Assembly: GCA_036392375.1 (NCBI GenBank)
Contig: DASVYC010000047.1
Location: forward strand, 18,973-82,972
DNA from: JAFEBO01 sp036392375
GTDB taxonomy: Bacteria; Planctomycetota; Phycisphaerae; Phycisphaerales; UBA1924
Direction of reading: 5' to 3'
DNA length: 64,000 nucleotides
This document shows, piece after piece, positions 9,959 through 21,120 of the stretch. The notes beneath the pieces are model-generated. The model was not told where the DNA came from. It saw nothing but the letters and a program-made list of their open reading frames with translations, and searched no databases. The translations under genes were made by a program, and so were the position numbers. Every line of letters starts with the position of its first letter. The first letter of the stretch is position 1.

Positions 9959-11673
9959 CGCGAGACCTCCTGCGCGGCGCCGACACTGCTAAGGCCGGTC
10001 GGGTCGTTGCGGACCGGCGCCGTGTCGGTGCCGGGCGCTTCAAGCTCGGGTGCGGGGTAGACGTGAGCGATCGCCTGGTTCACGGGGTCCTTCAAGGCCT
10101 GGAACAGAGGCGAGGGATAGACGCCGAAGACGAGGCACGCGACCGCCAGCGGCAGGAGCGCGGTGATCTCGCGGGCCGTGAGGTCGGCGGGCAAATGACC
10201 GTGGGCGTCCGATCCGCCATGGCCGTGCGAACCGTGCGATCCGTGGGAGTCATGCCCGCCCGGCTCCTTGAGCGGGCCGAAGACAACCTTGCCCACCATG
10301 ATCAGCAGGTACATCGCGGCGACGATCACGCCCGTCGAGGCGATCGCCGCGAACCACGGGCCGAGGTTGCCGCGGGTGGCGCCGACGGTGGCGGCCTTCT
10401 CGCTGCCCCAGATGCCCGCGCTCCACGCGTCGCTGGCCTGGAACGTGCCGAGCATGCACAGGAACTCGCTGACGAAGCCGTTCAGACCCGGCAGGCCCAC
10501 GGAGGCCATCACAAAGAAGACCATGAACGTGGCCCACACCGGCATCTTGGCGGCGAGGCCGCCGATCTCCTTCATGTTGCGGGTGTGGTAGCGCTCGTAC
10601 ATGAAGCCGATGAGCAGGAACAGCGCACCGGTCGAGAGGCCGTGGTTGATCATGTAGAGGATCGAACCCTGGATCCCGGCGTGGTTGAGGGCAGCGAGTC
10701 CAAGGACGCAGAAGCCCAAGTGGGCCACCGAGGAGTACGCGACGAGCTTCTTGACGTCGGTTTGCACCCAGCAGATGAGCCCGCCGTAGAGGATGCCGAT
10801 GATGCAGAGCACGCCGATCCACGGGGCATAAGCCACAAACGCATCGGGCGTGTAGCCCAGTGCGAAGCGGAAGATGCCGTAGGTGCCGAGCTTGAGCAGG
10901 ACGCCCGCGAGGATGACCGAGCCCGCGGTGGGCGCTTCTGTGTGGGCCAGGGGCAGCCAGGTGTGCACGGGGAAGAGCGGCACCTTCACCGCAAAGCCGC
11001 ACAAGAGCGCTAGCAGCACCATCGACTGCTGGGACATGTTCATGTGCCCCGCCGCCGCGGCCTGCAGCGTGTTGATGTCGAAGGTCCAGCTTCCCGCGCC
11101 CTGGAACGCATCGGCGGGCAGCGTGGTGTTGAACCACGCGACGTACGCCAGGCCCGCAAGGGCGATGACCGAGCCCGTGAAGGTGTACAGGAAAAACGTG
11201 GTCGCGGCACGCTTGCGGTTGGTGCTGCCGTAGAGGCTGATCAGCACGTACATCGGAACCAGCGTGAACTCGAAACAGATATAGAAGAAGATCAGGTCGC
11301 GGGCGACAAACACCCCCACCATCGCGGCCTGGAGGATGAGCAGCCAGGCGTAGTACGTCTTCACCCTCTCGGTAATCGCCGTCCACGAGGCCAAGACGCA
11401 GATCGGGCCCAAAAGCGCCGCGAGAGCGATGAGCAGCATCGAGATCGAGTCGGCCCCGAACGAGAGCGCGATCCCCATCGACGGCAGCCACGCGAAGGAG
11501 GACTCGAACTGCATGACGGCGCTCTGGGTCCAGTTGAACTGCACCAGGGCCACGACCGTCATCGCCGCGGCGGCGAGCGTGCCGAGCAACGCCGTCGCCC
11601 GCGCCGAAGACGCGGGCAGCACGGCGATGGCCAGGGCCACCGCGAGCGGGATCAGCATGAGAGACGCGAGCAT
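9955..11673 (-). CDS. nuoM: NADH-quinone oxidoreductase subunit M
   Basis: This is proton-pumping subunit M of complex I, 572 aa. Family motifs include FYICFEFTLVPMYVLISLYG, FAVKVPLFPVHTWLPLAHTE (with the channel Lys), KKLVAYSSVAHLGFCVLG and FVSEFLCMLG. ATG 11673 is preceded by an in-frame GTG at 11676, and a GGAG sits 9 nt upstream of the ATG. Around residues 471-496 an unusual loop rich in His, Gly and Ser (GGHDSHGSHGSHGHGGSDAH) precedes the last transmembrane helix and is absent from classical NuoM. It follows nuoL after a 67-nt gap and overlaps nuoN. Confidence 0.96.
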   Translation of the reverse strand: MLASLMLIPLAVALAIAVLPASSARATALLGTLAAAAMTVVALVQFNWTQSAVMQFESSFAWLPSMGIALSFGADSISMLLIALAALLGPICVLASWTAITERVKTYYAWLLILQAAMVGVFVARDLIFFYICFEFTLVPMYVLISLYGSTNRKRAATTFFLYTFTGSVIALAGLAYVAWFNTTLPADAFQGAGSWTFDINTLQAAAAGHMNMSQQSMVLLALLCGFAVKVPLFPVHTWLPLAHTEAPTAGSVILAGVLLKLGTYGIFRFALGYTPDAFVAYAPWIGVLCIIGILYGGLICWVQTDVKKLVAYSSVAHLGFCVLGLAALNHAGIQGSILYMINHGLSTGALFLLIGFMYERYHTRNMKEIGGLAAKMPVWATFMVFFVMASVGLPGLNGFVSEFLCMLGTFQASDAWSAGIWGSEKAATVGATRGNLGPWFAAIASTGVIVAAMYLLIMVGKVVFGPLKEPGGHDSHGSHGSHGHGGSDAHGHLPADLTAREITALLPLAVACLVFGVYPSPLFQALKDPVNQAIAHVYPAPELEAPGTDTAPVRNDPTGLSSVGAAQEVSR

Positions 11674-11696
11674 CACGCGGGGAACTCCGGAGGAGA

Positions 11697-11723
11697 GTGG
11701 AGCAGTGGGGAAGTGGAGCAGTG
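11697..11723. repeat. 16-nt-period direct repeat in nuoL-nuoM gap
   Basis: GTGGAGCAGTG occurs at 11697-11707 and again at 11713-11723, just after the nuoL stop codon in the direction of transcription. The flanking bases are also similar, giving an imperfect 16-nt tandem unit. Confidence 0.7.
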
Positions 11724-11740
11724 TTGCAGGGGCATGATGC

Positions 11741-14104
<2,364 letters not shown>

Positions 14105-14119
14105 GAGAACTCCGGAGAA

Positions 14120-14229
14120 GGCACTAGGCACTGGGCCCTAGGCACGAGGAAATGCAGACTGAACATCAACCAGAACACCACCATCGAACCGTCCCGGAAC
14201 GCCTTGCCTAGTGCCAAATGCCTAGTGCC
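14120..14229. repeat. Dispersed CCTAGTGCC repeats in nuoK-nuoL gap
   Basis: CCTAGTGCC occurs at 14207-14215 and 14221-14229 (14-nt spacing). Its reverse complement GGCACTAGG lies at 14120-14128, followed by a second, imperfect inverted copy. In the nuoK-nuoL transcript these arms could pair into a long-range stem enclosing about 80 nt. Confidence 0.6.
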
Positions 14230-14241
14230 AAGTGCCTCGTC

Positions 14242-14595
14242 TCACCCCTTCATCTCCTGCCACTCCGCCGCGTCGAGGCTCTCGCGCTTGCGGAACAGCA
14301 GCACCACCAACGCCAGCGCCATGGCGGCCTCGGCCGCCGCGACCGTGACGATGAAGATCACAAAGCTCTGGCCGGTCATGTTCATGTGGAAGCGGCTGAA
14401 GGCCACGAGCGCCACGCCTGCCGCCTGGAACATCAGCTCCGTGCACAGGAACATGATGATCAGGTTCCGCCGGGTCAGGAACCCGATCAGCCCCAGCATG
14501 AACATGGCACCCGAGATGAACAGGTAATGCGCCAGGGTCACCTGGTGCATTGCCGCGGGGAAGCCCGCTTGGGCGAGGGTCACGGTCTCGATCAT
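14242..14595 (-). CDS. nuoK: NADH-quinone oxidoreductase subunit K
   Basis: This is the small complex I membrane subunit K (MrpC-like), 117 aa with three hydrophobic helices. It carries the conserved FLCTELMFQAAGVALVAF helix with its buried Glu, and a C-terminal AAAEAAMALALVVLLFR helix with the second conserved Glu. The start overlaps the nuoJ stop as ATGA. An internal ATG (MHQVTLAHYLFISGAMF) matches the usual family start, so the first 15 residues may not be made. The family is usually about 100 aa. Confidence 0.95.
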   Translation of the reverse strand: MIETVTLAQAGFPAAMHQVTLAHYLFISGAMFMLGLIGFLTRRNLIIMFLCTELMFQAAGVALVAFSRFHMNMTGQSFVIFIVTVAAAEAAMALALVVLLFRKRESLDAAEWQEMKG

Positions 14596-15566
14596 GGATT
14601 GGTCTCCGCGCCCTGCGTGAACTCGGCGGCGAGCAGCTTGGCGTGCCGCTCCTTGGCGTCCTCATCGAGCTGGACTTGCTTGCGGCTGAGCACCACCGCG
14701 CCCAGCATCGCCATCAGCAGGATCACGCCCGCGATCTCGATTGAGCCCGGGTGATCCCGCAGAAGGTTGAAGCCCACCATTTCGGTGTTGGTGACCGAGA
14801 GGTCCTTGGGCAACGCCACCATCTGCGTCCCGCCGTCGGCCAGCTTGATCTCGACCGTGCGGGCCGCGAAATCGACCTTGGCGTCGCCGCTCGCGTCGAA
14901 CGTGACCTTGGCTCCGCTGGGGAGCGAGCCGGCCGCGAGCAGGGCGGACTCGATCTTGCGGGGCATCTCGGCGAGGAGCGCCTGGCCGTTGATGGCCGGG
15001 GCCTTGGGCAGTTCGCCCACGCCACGGAACATGAGCGTGGAGAGCACCGCCAGCAGCACAAAGCCCGAGGCCGTGGCGATCACGGGCTCGCGGGCGGCGG
15101 TGTCGTACTCGGTGAGTGCGTTTTCCAGGTCCTCGGTGGGCGCCTGGGTCGCGAGCATGATCACGAACAGGTATGTAATGAGGATGGCACCCGCGTACAC
15201 GATCACGAGAGCGAACGCCATGAATTCGGCGGAAAGGATCAGGAACAGCCCCGCGGTCGCGAGGATCGAGAGCACGAAGTACAACGCCGCGTACACGGGG
15301 CGGGGGTGCGTGATCACCCGCAGCGACGCGCCAAGTGCCATCAGAGCAAAGACATAGAAATAGACCGAGGGAGACAGGCCCGCCCCGAACATCCCGCCCG
15401 CCTTGAGGCCCATCGCCACCAGCACGATGCCGCCCGCCAGCGACGCCAAGAGCGCACCCAGGATCTGCGGGTTCTTTCCGTCCCGCCGCGGCAGGGCCAG
15501 CAGCACGCCCAGAGCGCCCAGCGCACACGCTCCATACAAGGCCAGTGGGTTGATCACTTGATCCAA
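14592..15566 (-). CDS. nuoJ: NADH-quinone oxidoreductase subunit J
   Basis: This is complex I subunit J, 324 aa, much longer than E. coli NuoJ (184 aa). The core is recognisable: VYFYVFALMALGASLRVITH, VYAALYFVLSILATAGLFLI, AEFMAFALVIVYAGAILITY and a final helix EIAGVILLMAMLGAVVLSR. An extra helix pair precedes the core, and a soluble insert of about 90 residues with beta-like character (residues about 170-260) separates helices 4 and 5. TTG 15566 is chosen because GAGGGG lies a few bases upstream; GTG 15557 is the alternative. It is the first gene of the nuoJKLMN run and is divergent from pgsA. Confidence 0.88.
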   Translation of the reverse strand: MDQVINPLALYGACALGALGVLLALPRRDGKNPQILGALLASLAGGIVLVAMGLKAGGMFGAGLSPSVYFYVFALMALGASLRVITHPRPVYAALYFVLSILATAGLFLILSAEFMAFALVIVYAGAILITYLFVIMLATQAPTEDLENALTEYDTAAREPVIATASGFVLLAVLSTLMFRGVGELPKAPAINGQALLAEMPRKIESALLAAGSLPSGAKVTFDASGDAKVDFAARTVEIKLADGGTQMVALPKDLSVTNTEMVGFNLLRDHPGSIEIAGVILLMAMLGAVVLSRKQVQLDEDAKERHAKLLAAEFTQGAETNP

Positions 15567-15848
15567 CGCCGACCCCTCGGGCCAAGCCCGGGAAAGACCG
15601 CGACACCCCGCCGAAGCACGGCGAGGAAAAGCCAACCGACGATCAATCGCCAAACACCCGCGATCGCCCGCCCCCCAACACCCCCACCATCTCCACCACC
15701 CGCTCCCAAACCCCGCCCACCGGAACCGGAGCCGAGGCAAGAGCCGAGGTAAGAGTTGAGGATAGTGACGCGACGGGGACGCTTCAACCGGACCGACCCC
15801 GCAACGCCTCCCCTCAAGGGGTTTCTTCGGGCTCGATTCTGTGGTTTC

Positions 15849-16577
15849 ATGCGCGTGCCGCGTGCTCGCGCGGTAACCTTGGCCTGCGTGCAGACGTCCA
15901 CCGCCATCGCCACCAGTCCCAGCCTCGCCCGCCCCGTGGGGTGGCACGTCGTGGTCCCAAACGCATTGACGACGGCACGCCTGTTCCTCGCCATCGGGCT
16001 GATCATCCAGCTCTCACTGTGGCGGTATCCCAAGCTGGCACAGGATGTTGCGCCGCCGACGGCGGCCATGCTCCTGGCCGCTCTGCTCTTCTCGCTGGGA
16101 GCGCTCACCGACCTGCTCGACGGCATGCTCGCCCGCCGCTGGGGGATCATCAGCAAGTTCGGCCGCATCATGGACCCCTTCGCCGACAAGATCCTGGTCG
16201 TCGGCGCCTTCGCCATGCTCGCCGGACCCGCCTTTGACGTCACCCTCGCCAACGGCAAGCCTTTTCAGGTCAGCGGCGTGCTCCCCTGGATGGCCATCGT
16301 CATCCTGTCGCGGGAACTGCTGGTCACGCTCATCCGGGCCGTGCTCGAATCCCGCGGCATCGACTTCTCCGCCTCGCTCAGCGGGAAGGCCAAGATGGCC
16401 GCCCAGTGCGCCTGCATCATCACCATCTTCATCACGCTCGCCTTCTTCCCCGCCACGCCCGGCACGCTGTGGCGCACCGTGATCGACGTCATGGTCTGGA
16501 CCGCGGTCATCGTCACCGCCGCGTCGATCGTGCCCTACGCCCTCCGCGCGATGCAGGCGACCGCGACGGGCCGATAG
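15849..16577 (+). CDS. pgsA: CDP-diacylglycerol-glycerol-3-phosphate 3-phosphatidyltransferase
   Basis: This integral membrane enzyme makes phosphatidylglycerol phosphate from CDP-diacylglycerol and glycerol-3-phosphate. The complete CDP-alcohol phosphatidyltransferase signature, DG-x2-AR-x8-G-x3-D-x3-D, is present in LLDGMLARRWGIISKFG followed by RIMDPFADK. Several hydrophobic helices surround it, and the N-terminal PNALTTAR motif is typical. The start is uncertain: ATG 15849 or GTG 15888 (the family normally begins just before PNALT), and no clear ribosome binding site precedes either. It lies 6 nt upstream of pgpA, the next enzyme in the pathway. The 282-nt gap to nuoJ must hold two divergent promoters; no other structure was seen in it. 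Confidence 0.93.
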   Translation: MRVPRARAVTLACVQTSTAIATSPSLARPVGWHVVVPNALTTARLFLAIGLIIQLSLWRYPKLAQDVAPPTAAMLLAALLFSLGALTDLLDGMLARRWGIISKFGRIMDPFADKILVVGAFAMLAGPAFDVTLANGKPFQVSGVLPWMAIVILSRELLVTLIRAVLESRGIDFSASLSGKAKMAAQCACIITIFITLAFFPATPGTLWRTVIDVMVWTAVIVTAASIVPYALRAMQATATGR

Positions 16578-16583
16578 CACATC

Positions 16584-17087
16584 ATGCCCTCGCCCCGCCT
16601 GCTCCTCATCACCACTTTCGGCCTCGGGCACATGCGCCCCGCCAGCGGCACGTGGGGCTCGATGCCGACGGTCGCGCTTGCCGCGGGGCTGATGTACGCG
16701 GGCTTCGGTCCAACCGCGTCGCCTGCCGTGTACCACGGCGTGCTCATCGCGTGGATGCTGGTCTTTTGCACCGCCTGCATCATGGGAGGCCGCGAGGCTG
16801 AGGCCTCCTTCGGCAAAAAGGACCCAAGCCAAGCCGTCGCCGATGAAACCGCGGGTCAAACGATCCCGCTGCTCTTTCTGCCCGCCGCGGCGACCGCGAC
16901 GTCGAACCACACGCTGCTCACCCTCGCGCTCGCGTTCGTCGCCTTCCGCGTCTTCGACATCATCAAGCTCCCGCCCGCCCGCCAGCTTCAGAGGCTTCAA
17001 GGCGGCGTCGGCATCCTCGTCGACGACCTCATCGCCGGCGTGCATGCGCTGATCGTGGTGCAGTTGGTGACGAGGCTCGTCAACTAG
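16584..17087 (+). CDS. pgpA: Phosphatidylglycerophosphatase A
   Basis: This membrane phosphatase removes the terminal phosphate of phosphatidylglycerol phosphate to give phosphatidylglycerol. It has 167 aa. PgpA family motifs are visible in order: TTFGLGHMRPASGTWGS near the N-terminus, KKDPSQAVADETAGQ with the acidic metal-binding residues, and FRVFDIIKLPPARQLQ then GGVGILVDDLIAGV near the C-terminus. It follows pgsA by 6 nt and is almost certainly cotranscribed, so two consecutive steps of one lipid pathway sit in one operon. Confidence 0.94.
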   Translation: MPSPRLLLITTFGLGHMRPASGTWGSMPTVALAAGLMYAGFGPTASPAVYHGVLIAWMLVFCTACIMGGREAEASFGKKDPSQAVADETAGQTIPLLFLPAAATATSNHTLLTLALAFVAFRVFDIIKLPPARQLQRLQGGVGILVDDLIAGVHALIVVQLVTRLVN

Positions 17088-17106
17088 CGCCATCGCTCCG
17101 GACCGT

Positions 17107-17137
17107 CCGAGGCTTCCTCGAACATCGTCAGCCTCGG
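17107..17137. terminator. Hairpin between convergent pgpA and hisS
   Basis: A perfect 8-bp inverted repeat (CCGAGGCT / AGCCTCGG) with a 15-nt loop lies in the 76-nt convergent gap. There is no T-tract, so a terminator role is tentative. Confidence 0.35.
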
Positions 17138-17163
17138 CGTGTGTCGATGCATCAACGCGTGCT

Positions 17164-18525
17164 CTACCGCTGCGTCGCGATCGCGAGCGCCGCGTCCAAA
17201 GGCATCGGCCCGATCTGCTGCCCGGTGGCCAGGTCTTTCACACTCGCCGCGTCGCGGCCTTCGACGATGATCGCCCGCCGCGCCAAGCTGTCGCTCGCGT
17301 CTTTCAAGAGCTTGCCGATGTTGCGGGTGGTCTTGCTGCTGTAGCGGGCGTGCAGGCCCAGCGCCCGCAGCCGCGCCGTCAGGGGCTTCACCAGCGCCTC
17401 GGCCTCTGGGGCGGGACCCGGTACGATGAATACATCCGGCGTCGCACCGACGCGCCGCAGCACGTCCTGATCGCTGGGCATGAGCTTGCGATCCTGCAAC
17501 ACGAGCGCGAGCACGACGTCGCCCATGCCGAAGCCCACCGCGGGTGTCGCAGGTCCCCCGAAGAGCTCGACAAGGTTGTCGTAACGCCCGCCTCCCGCGA
17601 TAGCCCGTTCGTTACCGCCCGCCTCATGCACCTCGAAGACCATGCCGGTGTAGTACGCCAAGCCGCGCACGATGCTGAGATCAAAGTCCACCCAGTCGAT
17701 GATCCCCGCGGCCACCAGCTCCTTCGCCAACGGCATCACCGCATCAGAAAAATACGTCAGATCGATCACGTCCCGCACCGACGAGTCGATCGTCGGCGGG
17801 GCCAAGGGGTCGATTGCGGCGCTCGTCGGATCCACACTCGCCGGGACAGTTACGCGGATCACGCCCTTCTGGAAAATCTCCGCCTGCTGCGGCGAGAACC
17901 CGAACGCCGCGATCTTGTGCGCGAACTCTTCCGGCGGCATCTTCCCCTTCGCGTCGAGCAGCTTGAACAGCTCTGCGTGCGCGGCGGGGGCCAGACCGCG
18001 GCTCTCGAGCCAGGCCGCGAGCGCCGCACGGTGATTCACCTTCACCCGCACGTCGTCCTTCGTCAGCCCCAGCGACGAGAGCAACGACACACATGTCGCG
18101 ATGATCTCGGCGTCGGCCGCGGGCGAAGCATCGCCGAGCACATCGCAGTTCCACTGCAGGAACTCCCGCAGCCGCCCACGCTGCGGCTTCTCCGCACGGA
18201 AGAACGGCCCGGCCGTGAACCAGCGGGTGGGCTTGGGAAGACTGCCCGCCTTGGCGGCAAACAGCCGCGCGAGCGTGGGTGTGAACTCGGGCCGCAGCGC
18301 ATAGTCCTTCTCGCCACCGTCGCGGCGGAAGGAGAAGAGTTCGGAAACGATGCCCTCGCCGCTCTTGACGGTGTACAGGTCCAGATGCTCGAAGATCGGG
18401 CCGTCGACTTCCTCGAAGGCGTGACGGATGGACGCGGAACGCCAGGCCTCGGTGATGAAGCGGCGCTTGGCGGCGTCGAGCGGGTAGAAGTCGCGGGTGC
18501 CCTTGGGGGCCTGAAAAGAAGTCAT
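17164..18525 (-). CDS. hisS: Histidyl-tRNA synthetase
   Basis: This class II aminoacyl-tRNA synthetase charges tRNA-His; 453 aa, normal length. The N-terminus MTSFQAPKGTRDFYP is the usual motif 1 region. It is followed by DYALRPEFTPTLARLF and the motif 2 block FFRAEKPQRGRLREFLQWN, then the HisA-type signature RGLAYYTGMVFEV and motif 3 GGRYDNLVELFGG with a following Gly-Phe-Gly-rich strand. The C-terminal 90 residues form the anticodon-binding domain. It converges with pgpA and is divergent from the NTF2-like gene. Confidence 0.96.
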   Translation of the reverse strand: MTSFQAPKGTRDFYPLDAAKRRFITEAWRSASIRHAFEEVDGPIFEHLDLYTVKSGEGIVSELFSFRRDGGEKDYALRPEFTPTLARLFAAKAGSLPKPTRWFTAGPFFRAEKPQRGRLREFLQWNCDVLGDASPAADAEIIATCVSLLSSLGLTKDDVRVKVNHRAALAAWLESRGLAPAAHAELFKLLDAKGKMPPEEFAHKIAAFGFSPQQAEIFQKGVIRVTVPASVDPTSAAIDPLAPPTIDSSVRDVIDLTYFSDAVMPLAKELVAAGIIDWVDFDLSIVRGLAYYTGMVFEVHEAGGNERAIAGGGRYDNLVELFGGPATPAVGFGMGDVVLALVLQDRKLMPSDQDVLRRVGATPDVFIVPGPAPEAEALVKPLTARLRALGLHARYSSKTTRNIGKLLKDASDSLARRAIIVEGRDAASVKDLATGQQIGPMPLDAALAIATQR

Positions 18526-18613
18526 CGCACGAGGGTAGGTTTACCGGGGTTGAAGACGGATCGACCGCGAAACGTGAGCGGTGCCCAGCGCCATGTGCGG
18601 TGAGGCGCCTAGC

Positions 18614-18642
18614 TTGCGAGCCCGGCTCATCATCTGTACCCT
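18614..18642 (+). promoter_or_regulatory. Predicted sigma70-type promoter of the NTF2-like gene
   Basis: A -35-like TTGCGA at 18614-18619 and a -10-like TACCCT at 18637-18642 are separated by exactly 17 nt. The start codon follows 27 nt later behind a strong ribosome binding site. Confidence 0.35.
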
Positions 18643-18668
18643 GCACTGCACGATCCAGGAGGGAAACC

Positions 18669-19169
18669 ATGATCCGAAACCGATGGCAACCGATCGCCGG
18701 TTTGGTCGGGCTTGCCGCTTTGCTCACGGTCGTCGTTGCCGAACCCGCGGCGCCGCACAAGCCCGAATGGAGCGTCGCGCCTGTTCCCGGTGCCATTCAG
18801 CAGTACATCGACGCATTCAACAATCACGACGCCGAGGCGGTCGGCAAGACCTTAGCCGAGGACGTCTCGTGGCTCTCGCTCTCGGGCGATGCGATCAGTC
18901 AGGATGGCACCGGACGCGAAGCGGTTGTCGCGTGGTTGCGGGGCTACTTCAAGTCGTTTCCTGATGTCAAGAGCCGCATCATCGCTCGGCCAGCGGTGCT
19001 CGAAGACGCCGGCTATGCGCCGGGGAGGTTCTTCACGCTGCGCGAGTCCCCGAGCTGGACCGGAAAGGACGGCAAGGTCCGTCGCCAAGCGTCGTGGGCG
19101 GTGTTTGAACTAAGCAACGACGGATTGATCCGCCGCGTTTGGTATCACGCCTCTGAAAAGCCTGACTAA
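18669..19169 (+). CDS. Secreted NTF2-like / SnoaL-like protein
   Basis: A 166-aa protein. ATG 18669 is set by a strong AGGAGGG a few bases upstream. The N-terminal MIRNRWQPIAGLVGLAALLT stretch with a following Ala-Glu-Pro reads as a signal peptide or anchor. Residues about 45-160 match the alpha+beta cone fold of the SnoaL/NTF2 superfamily: IQQYIDAFNNHDAEAV, an acidic EDVSW strand, REAVVAWLRGYFKSFPDV, and a C-terminal strand pattern ending RRVWYHAS. Members bind small hydrophobic ligands or act as hydrolases or isomerases; no substrate can be inferred. It stands alone, divergent from hisS. Confidence 0.7.
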   Translation: MIRNRWQPIAGLVGLAALLTVVVAEPAAPHKPEWSVAPVPGAIQQYIDAFNNHDAEAVGKTLAEDVSWLSLSGDAISQDGTGREAVVAWLRGYFKSFPDVKSRIIARPAVLEDAGYAPGRFFTLRESPSWTGKDGKVRRQASWAVFELSNDGLIRRVWYHASEKPD

Positions 19170-19229
19170 ACAGTCCTTCATGGGTTGCGCGAGGCGCATC
19201 ACCGATGAGGCACGTCCCCAGCAACCGCA

Positions 19230-19832
19230 CTACTCGCCAGGATCGTTGGGCGCCGGAGGGATGGGTTTGTCATTCACGCCCCGGGCGATCGAGGTGAACG
19301 CCGCGAAGCCGAACGGCTGCGTGGGCTGATCGGGTTCGGCGGTGCGTTGCTCGAGCGCGTTCATGATCCCCTCCGAGAGCGCGTGCAGGCCGCGGATCTC
19401 GTGCAGCGGCAGCGTGTACACATCGCCCTCGGGCGTAACGATCTGGAACACCGAACCCTGCAGCATCATCGAGAGCGCCCGCTCCTGGGCCGTGTTGCCC
19501 ACGCCGAAGGAGATCAGCGGCCGCACCGCGGCGATCTGGATCCGCTCGCCGCGGAAGTTGATCACCGCGATCCGCCCGTCCAGCATGCGAGTCTTGCCTT
19601 GAGCGTCCGCCTGGGCGGTCTCCATGCTCAACGCGCACAGCATCTCGCGCAGCACGTTGTGCCAGAGCATCTCGCGATACAGCTTCGTCTGGCGCGGATC
19701 GGTCGAGAGCGGCACACCAACCGCAGCCTCGGGCTGGGTCACCTGCGGCGGCCCCGCTGATTCGTCGTGCTTGGGGTGCCGACGCTTCCGCACCGGGGGC
19801 GATTTCTTCTTGGGACGACGGCCTGGACGCAT
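19230..19832 (-). CDS. Conserved hypothetical cytosolic protein
   Basis: A 200-aa protein I do not recognise. The start at ATG 19832 gives a very basic N-terminus (MRPGRRPKKKSPPVRKRRHP), then a helix (LYREMLWHNVLREMLCALSM) and a beta-rich core (DGRIAVINFRGERIQIAAV, GSVFQIVTPEGDVYTLPLHE). No signal peptide or membrane helix is present. The basic tail could bind nucleic acid, but nothing else supports that. It lies 148 nt downstream of the ClpP-like gene on the same strand. The reading frame continues upstream of 19832, but that part overlaps no recognisable domain. Confidence 0.6.
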   Translation of the reverse strand: MRPGRRPKKKSPPVRKRRHPKHDESAGPPQVTQPEAAVGVPLSTDPRQTKLYREMLWHNVLREMLCALSMETAQADAQGKTRMLDGRIAVINFRGERIQIAAVRPLISFGVGNTAQERALSMMLQGSVFQIVTPEGDVYTLPLHEIRGLHALSEGIMNALEQRTAEPDQPTQPFGFAAFTSIARGVNDKPIPPAPNDPGE

Positions 19833-19980
19833 GGTCAGAGCGTACCCGGGCGGGCGAGGCGGTGCGAACCGGGCACCCGGCCTTGCGAGACGCGAACCCC
19901 AGAACCTGCCTGTCGCGGAAGCATGGGTGGAATTGTCAACCCACCGCACTCTCACTTGCCGTGGCACGAAAGGCAAGTGT

Positions 19981-21120
19981 TCACTTCGCGTCGCAGAACT
20001 CGGTGGCTCGTTTCTCGAGCGTGTCCGCACGTTTCCGCAACCCCTCAAACCGCGATCGCCAGCGGGTCGCGCTCGTTCCGGGGCTGAGCCCGATCGCCGC
20101 CGTGTTCGGCACCGGGACGCGGAGAATCTCGGGGCACTCCGTCAGCGCTGTCTCGACCTGGTCGATCTTTAGCTTGGCGCCAAGCAGATGCGACAACGCC
20201 GCCGCCCCGGCCAGGTGCTTCACTCCCGGCCCCGAGACGGTCTTGCCCGGATCGATCTCGAGCGCCTTCTCAGCGCGGTCGAGTTCTCCGTCCGCCGCGT
20301 CCACGAGTAGCGCGACGCGATCGCGGCGATCGACCAACCGCTGCCCGATCTCGCGAGGACCACGAACATCCAGCCGCGCCAGGCCCAACCGATCGGCGGC
20401 GAGCCGCAGGGCCTCGCTCGCGTTGCGAGCCCGGCCCGCCAGAAGTCCGAGCGCGACCGCGTCATCGATGCCGACCCGCAGCCGCGCGTTGCCCGGATCC
20501 GAGATCGGGACAACACGCGAGGCGGGGGGCTCCGTTGTTGCATCCGCCTTATCATCACTGGTCGTCACCGAACCGGGTCGAGATTCGATCAGCCAGCACT
20601 CTTTGCGCGGGTCCACGATGGCGGCACGCAGCGCGTCGTGCTCGCGAAGCACCGACCAGCCGTCCGCCTTCACCCAACCCTTCGCGTCGTCCCGCAGCGA
20701 CTTGGGGCTCGCCAGATACTCACTCGATTCATCGTCGCGCAAGAGCGTGAGGTCTTGCCTGGCCCAGCACCCGCCGCGAGCGGGCGCTCCCGCGAGGGCG
20801 ACGCCGAGGGAACCATCGGTGACGAAGACCGCGATCGGCAGCTCGGACGCCGCAACGAACTCCCCGAGTGCACGGCTCAGGTCGTACCGCCACGCCCGTC
20901 CGCGGATCTCGATCGCGACAATCTGCACGCCATCGGCTTTGGCGTGTTCCACTCCCTTCCGGATGTCGTGGAACTGGGCGGCGTGATCCAGCTCGCCCTG
21001 CAGTTCCAGCACCATGCCGATCGGCCTCACGGGCGGCACGCCGCCGCGAGCGCGGCCTTCGATCGCAACGCACGCGATCACGCAGAACACCACGATTCGT
21101 CGCAGCCACCCGCTCGGCAT
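19981..21120 (-). CDS. Secreted degenerate ClpP/NfeD-like protein
   Basis: A 379-aa protein starting at ATG 21120 behind GGGAG, with an N-terminal signal-like helix (WLRRIVVFCVIACVAIEG). The core resembles the ClpP/S49 fold of NfeD-type membrane proteases: strand IVAIEIRGRAWRYDLS, helix ALGEFVAASELPIAVFV, then GSLGVALAGAPARGG where active enzymes carry the nucleophile Ser in a Ser-Ala-Gly context. Here that position reads Leu-Ala-Gly, so the catalytic Ser appears to be missing. A later DDAVALGLLAGRARNASEAL matches the conserved helix after the catalytic region. The C-terminal 150 residues are helical and Arg/Asp-rich. Probably a non-catalytic homologue; low certainty. Confidence 0.55.
   Translation of the reverse strand: MPSGWLRRIVVFCVIACVAIEGRARGGVPPVRPIGMVLELQGELDHAAQFHDIRKGVEHAKADGVQIVAIEIRGRAWRYDLSRALGEFVAASELPIAVFVTDGSLGVALAGAPARGGCWARQDLTLLRDDESSEYLASPKSLRDDAKGWVKADGWSVLREHDALRAAIVDPRKECWLIESRPGSVTTSDDKADATTEPPASRVVPISDPGNARLRVGIDDAVALGLLAGRARNASEALRLAADRLGLARLDVRGPREIGQRLVDRRDRVALLVDAADGELDRAEKALEIDPGKTVSGPGVKHLAGAAALSHLLGAKLKIDQVETALTECPEILRVPVPNTAAIGLSPGTSATRWRSRFEGLRKRADTLEKRATEFCDAK

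Noticed and set aside
8435..10060. 541-residue frame antisense to nuoN
   Set aside because: nuoN is unambiguous on the minus strand; this frame has no recognisable motif.
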